The notes beneath the pieces were generated by a model. The model did not search any database. It worked only from the letters and a program-made list of their open reading frames with translations, and was not told where the DNA came from. From contig CAWIOX010000035.1 of NCBI GenBank assembly GCA_963837775.1, positions 232,994-296,993 of the forward strand: 64,000 nt of DNA, written 5' to 3'. Shown here piece by piece: positions 54,388-62,152 of the stretch (position 1 is the first letter of the stretch; each line of letters begins with the position of its first letter). Source of the stretch: CAWIOX01 sp963837775 (lineage in GTDB: Bacteria > Pseudomonadota > Gammaproteobacteria > Burkholderiales > Burkholderiaceae_D). Made by a program: the position numbers and the translations under genes.

Positions 54388-56191
54388 TGCCTGCCGCTGC
54401 GCCGCCGGCCTCAGCCGTCAGCCCGGCAGCATCGCGGGCGAACATTTCCTCCAGCTCCTGCCGCCCCTGCTTGGACAGCGAGATCATCTGGTGCTGGTCC
54501 TGGTAATGCGGATATACCGCATGCAGCGCCTTGAAATTATGCTCCCGGAATTGCTGCACCACCTTGCCTACCCGCGCGCTGCCATAACCCAGTTCCTGCA
54601 GCGCCTTGCCGCCCAGTTGCAGCGCGGCTTCGAAGGTTTCGCGTTCCAGCAGCGTCACGCCGCGATCCATCAGGTCGTAGTAATGACTGACGTTGCGCGC
54701 CCGCGCCAGGATTTTCAGGTGCGGGAAATGGCGCTTGACCGCGTCCACCAGCGCCAGGCTGTCTGCCACATCGTCGATCGCGACCACGATCATCCGGGCG
54801 GTTTCGGCGCCGGCAGCACGCAGCAGGTCGCTGCGGGTGGCGTCGCCGTAGAACACCTTGAAGCCGAACTTGCGCAGCAGGTCGACCTGGTCCGGATCGT
54901 GGTCCAGCACGGTGGCGCGGATGCGGTTGGCCAACAGCAGGCGGCCGACGATCTGGCCGAAGCGGCCGAAGCCGGCGATGATGACCGGGCTGTCTTGCGC
55001 TTCGATCCGGTCGTCAGGCCGCTGCGCCAGTTTGCGCAAGCGCGGTGCGATCAGCCGGTCGTACAGCAGCAGCAACAGCGGCGTGGCCACCATCGACAGC
55101 GCCACCACGACCACCAGCAGCGAGGCGACTGGCGCGGTGAATACACGGGCGGCGGCGGCGGCGCCAAACACCACGAACGCGAATTCGCCGCCTTGCGCCA
55201 ATAAAAAGGCGAACAAGACTTGCTGCCCGCGCGCAATCCCGAAGCGCCGGCCGAGCAAGTACAGCACCGCGCCCTTGAGCGCCAGAAAGCCCAGTACCAG
55301 GCTGCCGACCAGCAAGGGCCGCGCCAGCAGCACGCCGACATCGACCGTCATCCCGACCGCAATGAAGAACAGGCCGAGCAGCAAGCCCTTGAACGGCTCG
55401 AGGTCGGTTTCGAGCGCGTGCCGGTATTCGGAATCGGCCAGCAGCACGCCGGCCAGGAAGGTGCCGAGCGCCATCGACATGCCGACCCATTGCATCAGCG
55501 CGCCGATCGCAATCACCAGCAGCAGCGCGAACGCGGTGAATATCTCGCGCATGCCGGTGCTGGCAATGAAGCGCAGCAGCGGACGCAGCAGGTAACGCCC
55601 GCACAGGACCAGCAGCGCAATCACCGCCGCCGCTTTCAGCACAAGCAGCCAGCCCGGACCACGGCCGGCAAGCGGCGCCGCCCCGATCAATGGAATCAAG
55701 GCGATCATCGGAATCGCCGCGATGTCTTGAAACAGCAGGATCGAAAACCCGGCCGAACCGGCCGGGGTCGCCTTCAGGTTGCGCTCCTCCAGCGTCGCCA
55801 GCGCAATCGCGGTCGACGACAGCGACAAGCCGAGCGCCGCGATCAGTGCCGTTTTCCAGTCAGCGCCGAGCGCCAGCGCGGCGCCGAACAAGGCTGCAGT
55901 ACAGGCGCCGACCTGCAACCCGCCCCAGCCGAATATCGGCTGGCGCAGCGACCACAGCCGCTTCGGCTCCAGTTCGAGCCCGATCAGGAACAGCAGCATG
56001 ACCACGCCGAATTCGGAAAAATGCAGCATGTCTTCGACGCCCTCGATCAGGCGCAAGCCCCATGGCCCGATCGCCATCCCGGCCAGCAGGTAGCCGAGCA
56101 CCGCGCCCAGCCCCAGCCGTTTCGCCAGCGGCACTGCCAGCACGGCGGCGGCCAGATAGATCAGCGCATTCGACAGCAGGTCGTGTTCCAT
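54371..56191 (-). CDS. kefC: Kef-type cation:proton antiporter (CPA2) with TrkA-N domain
   Basis: The 606-residue protein has an N-terminal CPA2 exchanger domain of about 13 membrane helices with VLGYLLAGMAIGPWGL, MLLFLIGLELEPKRLW and LSLSSTAIALATL. A C-terminal TrkA-N (KTN) domain follows with the NAD-binding motif VIIAGFGRFGQIVGRLLL, ATVLDHDPDQVDLLRKFG and VFYGDATRSDLLRAAGA. Kef systems export potassium in exchange for protons and are gated by glutathione adducts in electrophile stress. KefB versus KefC cannot be told apart here. No kefF/kefG ancillary gene is adjacent. Confidence 0.9.
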   Translation of the reverse strand: MEHDLLSNALIYLAAAVLAVPLAKRLGLGAVLGYLLAGMAIGPWGLRLIEGVEDMLHFSEFGVVMLLFLIGLELEPKRLWSLRQPIFGWGGLQVGACTAALFGAALALGADWKTALIAALGLSLSSTAIALATLEERNLKATPAGSAGFSILLFQDIAAIPMIALIPLIGAAPLAGRGPGWLLVLKAAAVIALLVLCGRYLLRPLLRFIASTGMREIFTAFALLLVIAIGALMQWVGMSMALGTFLAGVLLADSEYRHALETDLEPFKGLLLGLFFIAVGMTVDVGVLLARPLLVGSLVLGFLALKGAVLYLLGRRFGIARGQQVLFAFLLAQGGEFAFVVFGAAAAARVFTAPVASLLVVVVALSMVATPLLLLLYDRLIAPRLRKLAQRPDDRIEAQDSPVIIAGFGRFGQIVGRLLLANRIRATVLDHDPDQVDLLRKFGFKVFYGDATRSDLLRAAGAETARMIVVAIDDVADSLALVDAVKRHFPHLKILARARNVSHYYDLMDRGVTLLERETFEAALQLGGKALQELGYGSARVGKVVQQFREHNFKALHAVYPHYQDQHQMISLSKQGRQELEEMFARDAAGLTAEAGGAAAGSEADQ

Positions 56192-56485
56192 CGCGGGTTC
56201 CGATCAGTTGAGAGCACGCAAATACTGTACCACTTGCCTACCCGCCGGCAAGTGAGCTGGCAAGCAATGTTGAGGCGACGGAACGATTTTTCCGATGGAA
56301 CATGCCGCCCGCCATTTATCGCTTGAATCCGGCGCGGCTTTGCGCGCCGCGCTTGCCAGGCGGCACGATTTAAGGCAGATCGAAGAACAGGGCCATGAAA
56401 TCCGGCACGCTCTGCTTGCAGCTTGCTAGCCCAGCGGCGACCGCAACGGGGATGCCGCCCGTTCAACCTAGAAACGGCAGTTGGA

Positions 56486-56601
56486 CAGGTGCGAGTGTGC
56501 GTTTTTCCGGCTTTCTGGCTAGGCGCGACGACGACGCAGACTGCATTCTGCTAGGAGGAGCAACAAAGCCAGGGAGCCGGAAAAACGTGCAATCGCACCT
56601 G
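56486..56601. repeat. 116-bp element with 35-bp imperfect inverted repeats (MITE-like)
   Basis: The left arm 56486-56520 starts CAGGTGCGAGTGTGCGTTTT and ends GGCT. The right arm 56567-56601 is its complement (read outward CAGGTGCGATTGCACGTTTT, then TCCGGCTCCCTGGCT) with about six mismatches. The 46-base centre has no gene. The surrounding interval 56192-56682 holds nothing else recognisable. It looks like a non-autonomous transposable element; no target duplication is evident. Confidence 0.65.
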
Positions 56602-56682
56602 TAGCGTTCTCACCCAAATGGTGAACTGTTTAATCATAGAAAATTTCAATGAATTCATGGGCTTATCGAAGCTACCAAGCGG

Positions 56683-57630
56683 TCAACTGCCGTTTCTAGG
56701 TTCAAGCGCCGGACGATCCCATGCGCCCAGGTTTGCGGCCGCCTCATAGCTGTCCTGCAGGAACGCCAGCAGCGTCGCATCAGGCGCATCCGATTGCCGC
56801 ACTGCGTCGTAAGGAAGAATGAATTCACGGAATGCGGCGTCGTAGCTTGCGCTGTCCGGCCGCACCCGTGCTGCGCTGAACCCCGGCGGCTCCGGATACG
56901 CGTAGGCGTAGAACAGCGGGTAAGGCATCGCATCGCTCCCGGGCCAGAAGCCGCAACTGCTGACTTCGTGCGAATACGCCTCGCGCGTCACCCAATCCGG
57001 GCAGTTCGGCACGCCCCCCGGATGGTCAGGGGCGCGGCGTCCGGAAAAGCGCGTCACGGCGAGGTCGAAGCTGCCCCAGAAAAAATGCACCGGGCTGCAC
57101 TTGCCGACGAAACCGCTGCGGAACTGCTTGAATACGCGGTCGGCCTGCAGCAAGGCGCGCCAGAAGCGGTTCGCATACTGCGCGTCATAGGACGCATGCA
57201 GCGTGTCCTGCTCGAACGGGATCGCATCGACGATTTCGTTCGGCACAGGATGGATCCTGATGTCCAGGCCAAGGGCGGACAGTTGCGAAAAAAGCTCCCG
57301 ATAGAAGTCGGCGACCGAACGCGGCTCAAGCCGCATCGTCCTGCTCATCGCATCGGCGGTGCGGATCAGAAGACGGTGTTCGATGAAGTCGAAATCGATC
57401 TGGAACAGGCGTTCCCCATACGGGATAGGCGACGTCGTGAGGCCGCTCGCCGTAAGGTAGAGCGCGACATGCCAGGAGTGATTGGTCCACGGGGTTTGAA
57501 CGCGCCGTATCTTGCCGACAATCTGGGTCCACATGTGCAGCGTTGCGCAGGTGTCCTTCCATTGCTCGAATGGCAACTGCGGCCAATGCCCGGCACGGTG
57601 CAAAGCATCAGATGCGCTTGAAAGAATCAT
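56683..57630 (-). CDS. DUF5996-family protein
   Basis: The 315-residue protein contains WPQLPFEQWKDTCATLHMWTQIVGKIRRVQTPWTNHSWHVALYLTASGLTT in sequence, FQIDFDFIEHRLLI, CSPVHFFWGSFDLAVTRFSGRRAP and SHEVSSCGFWPGSD. This run of Trp/His-rich motifs defines DUF5996, of unknown function. The ATG at 57630 has GGGGAA upstream. The conserved residues are intact. No operon partner. Confidence 0.85.
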   Translation of the reverse strand: MILSSASDALHRAGHWPQLPFEQWKDTCATLHMWTQIVGKIRRVQTPWTNHSWHVALYLTASGLTTSPIPYGERLFQIDFDFIEHRLLIRTADAMSRTMRLEPRSVADFYRELFSQLSALGLDIRIHPVPNEIVDAIPFEQDTLHASYDAQYANRFWRALLQADRVFKQFRSGFVGKCSPVHFFWGSFDLAVTRFSGRRAPDHPGGVPNCPDWVTREAYSHEVSSCGFWPGSDAMPYPLFYAYAYPEPPGFSAARVRPDSASYDAAFREFILPYDAVRQSDAPDATLLAFLQDSYEAAANLGAWDRPALEPRNGS

Positions 57631-57953
57631 GGCGTTCCCCACAAGCATTAGGAGCCGGACGACAAGGCCAGATGCGGTTTGCAATACGCAGTCCGATCCG
57701 CGCCTTGTCGCTTCCGTGCAAAGAATGAAATTAGACCATGGGCGCCAATTTTAGTTTCCTTGTTGAGAGGGCAACATGAAACCGAACCGACCTGCTTTGC
57801 CGCCTCCCGTGCGGCCCTTTTTGTCGCGCTGGAGATCGGCGCCCTTTCCCGTGACGCTTGCCGGCGCACAGGGGCTGAGCGGTGGCGCAGGCTTGCTTGC
57901 GCTCAATCACCGGATGCGGGCAAGCCCAGCCGCTGGCAAGCACCACCCGCGCC

Positions 57954-58030
57954 AAAAATATACCCCCCACTGTATTTTCAACAGGCCGCTAAAATTATGC
58001 GGCAGAGCAGTGATTTTTAATCATACTCCC
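57954..58030 (+). repeat. Interspersed palindromic repeat, copy 7
   Basis: The sequence contains AAAAATATACCCCCCACTGT, then TTTTCAACAGGCCGCTAAAA, then TTATGCGGCAGAGCAGTG and the right end TTTTTAATCATACTCCC. It ends 4 bases before the stop codon of the converging catalase gene. The remaining interval 57631-57953 shows no gene. Confidence 0.8.
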
Positions 58031-58033
58031 TAT

Positions 58034-59473
58034 TTATTTTGGCATTCCGCGCTCCAGTGCGGCCGCGACACCGGCGCCGTAAGCCGGATCGGCCTTGCTG
58101 CAGTTGGCGATATGGCGCTGCTGGATCTCTTTTGACGCGCCACCGAGCGAGCGCGCGGTATTCTCGAACAGCAACTGCTGTTTTTCCGGCGTCATCAGGC
58201 GGAACAGATTGCCCGGCTGCGAATAGTAGTCCTCGTCGACCCGGTGATTCCAGTGGTCTGCAGCGCCTTCGAGGGCCAGCGGCGGCTCGGAGAAGTCCGG
58301 CTGTTCCTGCCATTCGCCTTTGCTGTTCGGCTCATAGCCGATGGTGCCGCCGTGGTTGCCGTCGGTGCGCATTGCGCCATCCCGGTGGTAGCTGTGGAAC
58401 GGGCATTTCGGCGCGTTGACAGGGATCTGGTGGTGATTCACGCCCAGACGATAGCGCTGGGCGTCGCCGTAGGAAAACAAGCGCGACTGCAGCATCTTGT
58501 CGGGCGAAAAACTAATGCCAGGCACCACATTGGCAGGCGAGAACGCGGATTGCTCGACTTCGGCAAAATAATTTTCCGGGTTGCGGTTCAGTTCCAGCAC
58601 CCCGACCTCGATCAGCGGGTAATCCTTGTGCGGCCAGACCTTGGTGAGATCGAACGGGTTGATGTGGTAAGAACCGGCATCTTTTTCCGGCATGATCTGG
58701 ATGGCCAGATTCCAGCGTGGAAAATCCTTGTGCTCGATACTCTCGAACAGGTCACGCTGCGCGCTTTCGCGATCGCGGCCGACCAATTCTGCGGCTTCTG
58801 CATCGCTCAGGTTTTCAATCCCCTGCTGGCTCTTGAAATGGAACTTGACCCAATGCCGCTCATTATTGGCATTGATGAAGCTGAACGTATGGCTGCCAAA
58901 ACCGTGCATGTGGCGATAGGAACGCGGGATGCCGCGGTCGCTCATCACGATGGTGACCTGATGCAGCGCTTCGGGCAGCAGGGTCCAGAAATCCCAGTTA
59001 TTTTCGGCGCTGCGCAGATTGGTTTTCGGGTCGCGCTTGACTGCATGATTCAGGTCAGGGAACTTGAGCGGATCGCGCATGAAAAACACCGGCGTATTGT
59101 TGCCGACCACGTCCCAGTTGCCCTCTTCCGTATAGAACTTGACTGAAAACCCGCGGATATCGCGTTCGGCATCGGCCGCCCCGCGCTCGCCGGCGACGGT
59201 CGAGAAGCGCATGAACAGCTCGGTCTGCTTGCCCACTGCGGAAAAAATCCTGGCTTTGGTGTAGCGGCTGATGTCGTGCGTCACCGTAAATGTGCCGTAG
59301 GCAGCCGAACCCTTCGCATGCATCCGACGTTCCGGGATCACCTCGCGCGCGAAATGCGCCAATTTTTCAAGATGCCAGACGTCCTGCAACAATACCGGCC
59401 CGTGCGGCCCGGCGGTTTGGGTATTTTGATTGTCGACGACCGGCGCACCGGCCGCTGTAGTGAGTTTTTTCAT
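58034..59473 (-). CDS. katA: Monofunctional heme catalase (clade 3)
   Basis: The 479-residue enzyme breaks down hydrogen peroxide. Catalytic His is in ERRMHAKGSAAYGTF (about residue 54) and Asn in DVVGNNTPVFFMRDPLKFPD in pieces. The proximal heme ligand Tyr is in RLFSYGDAQRYRLGVNHHQIPVN (typical RLFSYxDxxxxR). The small-subunit length and N-terminal TTAAGAPVVDNQN are those of clade 3 catalases with NADPH binding. A half-matched OxyR-type site lies about 180 bases upstream. The stop codon abuts repeat copy 7. Confidence 0.96.
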   Translation of the reverse strand: MKKLTTAAGAPVVDNQNTQTAGPHGPVLLQDVWHLEKLAHFAREVIPERRMHAKGSAAYGTFTVTHDISRYTKARIFSAVGKQTELFMRFSTVAGERGAADAERDIRGFSVKFYTEEGNWDVVGNNTPVFFMRDPLKFPDLNHAVKRDPKTNLRSAENNWDFWTLLPEALHQVTIVMSDRGIPRSYRHMHGFGSHTFSFINANNERHWVKFHFKSQQGIENLSDAEAAELVGRDRESAQRDLFESIEHKDFPRWNLAIQIMPEKDAGSYHINPFDLTKVWPHKDYPLIEVGVLELNRNPENYFAEVEQSAFSPANVVPGISFSPDKMLQSRLFSYGDAQRYRLGVNHHQIPVNAPKCPFHSYHRDGAMRTDGNHGGTIGYEPNSKGEWQEQPDFSEPPLALEGAADHWNHRVDEDYYSQPGNLFRLMTPEKQQLLFENTARSLGGASKEIQQRHIANCSKADPAYGAGVAAALERGMPK

Positions 59474-59643
59474 TGCATGGTTCCTTTTCAGTCAAGTAGG
59501 TTCGCTGCATTGCAGCTAGCAAACAGCCCTTACCAGGCGCCGTCTTCACGCCTCGCGGCAGCGCGATGCCGGCATCTCATCGCGTCGCGATCGATCCGCA
59601 ATCGGATACAAGCTATTATTAGCCCAAAATGACCATTTATGAA

Positions 59644-59680
59644 ATTGATTGAAACTATTATTTTGATAGCAAAATGACGC
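59644..59680 (-). promoter_or_regulatory. Possible OxyR binding site upstream of the catalase gene
   Basis: The tetranucleotides ATTG (59644), CTAT (59655) and ATAG (59666) are each separated by exactly seven bases, fitting the OxyR consensus ATAG-N7-CTAT-N7-ATAG-N7-CTAT in two perfect and one three-of-four half sites. The fourth is absent. The site lies in the AT-rich part of the katA leader. OxyR control of katA is common in proteobacteria. Confidence 0.4.
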
Positions 59681-59819
59681 AGATTTGCATGACGCCACTC
59701 CGTTGCAGCACGATCCGCCGGTTGCCCGTCCCGGCCCGCTCCCGGCCTGCAAAACTGCGCCAAGGAGGCTAACATCGATCCTGCATCAGTTTATTCACCC
59801 CTACCGTGCGAGGTGCACA

Positions 59820-60296
59820 ATGCAGACCGCCAGGCAGGTACGCAACGTCCTGTTCGCAGCATGCGCCGGCATGTCGGCGCTGCCATCGGCAAGCGCGCAG
59901 CCGGAGATTTCGAGCTTTGCCTTCGTGCAGGATGATGGCGCGCTGAAAGTCGCCGGCTACCTGATCCGCCTGTACGGCATTTACATTCCGCCGACCGCGC
60001 AGGCTTGCCTCAGCTTCGTCCGGCCCATCCCGTGCGGGCCAAGGGCGTCATTGGCGCTGGACTTCAAGATCTCGGGCGATTTCGTGCACTGCATGCCCAG
60101 GGCGACCCATCCGGACGGCAGCATCAGCGCCAGCTGCACCTCCAGAGGCGAAGACCTGAGCGCATGGATGCTGCAAAGCGGATGGGCGGTGGCGTTGCCG
60201 GACGCCCCTTTCGAATACGTCACGCTGGAAAGAATCGCGCAATCCAAGGGGATCGGCATCTGGGGCATTCCGGTGGACCGCATCCGGCCCAAATGA
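59820..60296 (+). CDS. Secreted SNase-like (thermonuclease-family) protein
   Basis: The 158-residue protein has a signal peptide (VRNVLFAACAGMSALPSASA, cleaved before QPEIS) and a small SNase/OB-fold domain: KVAGYLIRLYGIYIPP, PCGPRASLALDFKI, CMPRATHPDGSISASC, EDLSAWMLQSGWAVALPDAPFEYVTLERIAQSKGIGIWG. The usual catalytic RLxGIDAPE loop is RLYGIYIPP, so the acidic residues needed for calcium and catalysis are missing and nuclease activity is doubtful. The four Cys may form disulfides. The ATG at 59820 follows GAGGTG. Confidence 0.75.
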   Translation: MQTARQVRNVLFAACAGMSALPSASAQPEISSFAFVQDDGALKVAGYLIRLYGIYIPPTAQACLSFVRPIPCGPRASLALDFKISGDFVHCMPRATHPDGSISASCTSRGEDLSAWMLQSGWAVALPDAPFEYVTLERIAQSKGIGIWGIPVDRIRPK

Positions 60297-60330
60297 TGGC
60301 CAGCAACGGCTGGCCGGCCGCCCCGACGCC

Positions 60331-60408
60331 AAAAATATACTCCCCACTGTATTTTTAACAGACCAATGAAACCGTGCGGGAGAGTGGTGTTTTTTTAAAT
60401 ATACTCCC
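60331..60408 (+). repeat. Interspersed palindromic repeat, copy 8
   Basis: The left end AAAAATATACTCCCCACTGT, the middle TTTTTAACAGACCAATGAAA, then CCGTGCGGGAGAGTGGTG and the right end TTTTTAAATATACTCCC. Left ACTCCCCAC can pair with GTGCGGGAGAGT. It lies 35 bases after the SNase-like gene. 60409-60600 shows no gene. Confidence 0.85.
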
Positions 60409-60600
60409 AATTAAATAGCATAAGCAGCGTAGATACCGTCATCTGATCAAGCCCCATGCAATGCTGGATCAAAAATTTTCCCTGATTTGAGCACACCCGA
60501 CATGCAGCAATTTACGCATCATGACGCCGATGATGCGCTGCGGCGGTCTGCCCTCCTCCGTGTAATTTCAAGAGCCAGAAGCCACATCATGCGGCGCAAC

Positions 60601-60710
60601 GCATCGTTTCGCGCCAGATACAAATAGATTCGTGCCACCAATATGGCGCGAATTTGTATTTCGCGCCATACTTGCGCCATCCCATTACGCCAATCGCGCC
60701 AAACAATGCC
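60601..60710 (+). promoter_or_regulatory. Cluster of GCGCCA operator-like repeats before the Fic gene
   Basis: Within 110 bases there are about seven GCGCCA-type boxes in both directions (TTCGCGCCAG, TTCGTGCCAC, TATGGCGCGAAT, TTCGCGCCATAC, TTGCGCCATC, ACGCCAAT, ATCGCGCCAAAC). Two of them, with ATACAAAT between, form a long imperfect inverted repeat around CCAATA (60610-60670). The block ends at the Fic start codon. It is probably the autoregulatory operator of the Fic protein, whose N-terminus is HTH-like. Confidence 0.65.
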
Positions 60711-62081
60711 ATGTCCTCTGCTGCCGACCTACTGAAAAGCATCCAGGCGTCCGACGACGGTCTGACGATGGGTGACTTGCTCACGCTCCATCCTGACATC
60801 GCACGCCGGACCGCCCAGCGCTGGATCAGCCAGTTGCTTGATGAGGGGCGCCTGACAGCCATCGGCGAGACGCGGGCCCGGCGCTATCTCGCGGTCAAGG
60901 TGGTTCCGGCTGCGCTGACTCCAGTCCGGGAAGACATTTTCCCCAGTTACATCCCGCTTTCCGCCGATAGCCGTGACATCCTCAGCTACATCGACCAGCC
61001 GCTGGAAGCGCGCAAGCCAGTGGGTTACCAGCAGGATTTTCTCGACGCCTACCAGCCAAACCAGACCTGCTACCTGCCGGAGCCGCTGCGTCGTCAGTTG
61101 CGCAAGATGGGAAAAACTGCGCAAGCCGACGCGCCGGCCGGCACCTACAGTCGTGCCATCCTGAATCGGCTGCTGATCGACCTGTCCTGGGCATCGAGTC
61201 AGCTGGAAGGCAACACCTACTCCAGGCTCGACACGCGAGAACTGATCGAACACGGCAAAGTGGCGCAAGGCAAGGCCGCCATCGAAACCCAGATGATCCT
61301 GAACCACAAGAGCGCCATCGAGTTGCTGGTTGAAAACACGGAGTCGCTTGGCTTGAATCGCTACACGATCCTGAATCTGCACAGCGCGTTGTCGGAAAAC
61401 CTGTTGCCCAACCCGGCAGATGAAGGCCGGATTCGCCAGCATGCGGTCGAAATCGGCAAAAGCGTCTACCGGCCGCTGTCGACACCGCAGACTATCGAGC
61501 AGGCTTTGGACTTGCTGCTCGACAAGGCGAACCAGATCGCCGATCCGTTTGAACAGTCCTTCTTCATGATGGTGCACCTGCCTTACTTGCAGCCGTTCGC
61601 TGACATCAACAAGCGCACATCACGGCTGGCCGCCAACTTGCCGCTGTTCCGGGCCAACCTCTGCCCCTTGACCTTTCTGGACGTGCCCGAGCAGGCTTAC
61701 AGCCGCGCTATCCTCGGCCTGTACGAAATGACCCGCGTCGAGTTGCTGCGTGATCTGTATGTCTGGGCCTACGAGCGCTCAACCCAGGAATACCTGGCCA
61801 TCAAGCAAAACCTGGCCGAGCCCGACCCCGTGCGCCTGGTCTACCGTGACGTCATCAAGCAGACCATCCGCGACGTCGTGCTGCGTGGCGGGGAAAACCC
61901 ACTCACCGTGATCCGGCAGAGTGTTGCGGAGCAGGTATCCGCCGCCGATCGCGACAACGTGCAGGCGCTCATCATCGAGGAGCTGCGCCGACTGCACGAG
62001 GGCGTGCTGGCACGATACGGCTTGCGCCCGTCGGAGTTCGTGGCCTGGAAAATACGGCAAGCAGAGGGATCATCGAGTTGA
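60711..62081 (+). CDS. HTH-Fic family protein with degenerate Fic motif
   Basis: The 456-residue protein starts with a winged-helix HTH (MSSAADLLKSIQASDDGLTMGDLLTLHPDIARRTAQRWISQLLDEGRLTAIG in pieces). The Fic core follows, with the inhibitory motif WASSQLEGN near residue 165 and the Fic-loop region HLPYLQPFADINKRTSRLAAN near residues 289-309. A canonical loop is HPFxDGNGRxxR. Here His is Gln and the two Gly positions are Ile and Lys, so standard AMP transfer is unlikely. A C-terminal helical tail follows. The ATG at 60711 comes directly after the operator block; I infer self-regulation. Confidence 0.85.
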   Translation: MSSAADLLKSIQASDDGLTMGDLLTLHPDIARRTAQRWISQLLDEGRLTAIGETRARRYLAVKVVPAALTPVREDIFPSYIPLSADSRDILSYIDQPLEARKPVGYQQDFLDAYQPNQTCYLPEPLRRQLRKMGKTAQADAPAGTYSRAILNRLLIDLSWASSQLEGNTYSRLDTRELIEHGKVAQGKAAIETQMILNHKSAIELLVENTESLGLNRYTILNLHSALSENLLPNPADEGRIRQHAVEIGKSVYRPLSTPQTIEQALDLLLDKANQIADPFEQSFFMMVHLPYLQPFADINKRTSRLAANLPLFRANLCPLTFLDVPEQAYSRAILGLYEMTRVELLRDLYVWAYERSTQEYLAIKQNLAEPDPVRLVYRDVIKQTIRDVVLRGGENPLTVIRQSVAEQVSAADRDNVQALIIEELRRLHEGVLARYGLRPSEFVAWKIRQAEGSSS

Positions 62082-62152
62082 TCGCGGTGTTATGAGCGGT
62101 CCAAGGTGCGCCGTTGAACTGATCATTGGCTTTGCGATGAATGGCCGATGTC

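Noticed and set aside
57776..58135. 119-residue plus-strand frame running into the catalase 3' end
   Set aside because: It crosses repeat copy 7 and the antisense of katA, has no family features and no ribosome site.
24447..60360. CTGTATTTTTAACAG inside the interspersed repeats as LexA (SOS) boxes
   Set aside because: The distance between CTG and CAG is nine bases, whereas the proteobacterial SOS box needs ten; the repeats are also at gene ends rather than at promoters of repair genes.
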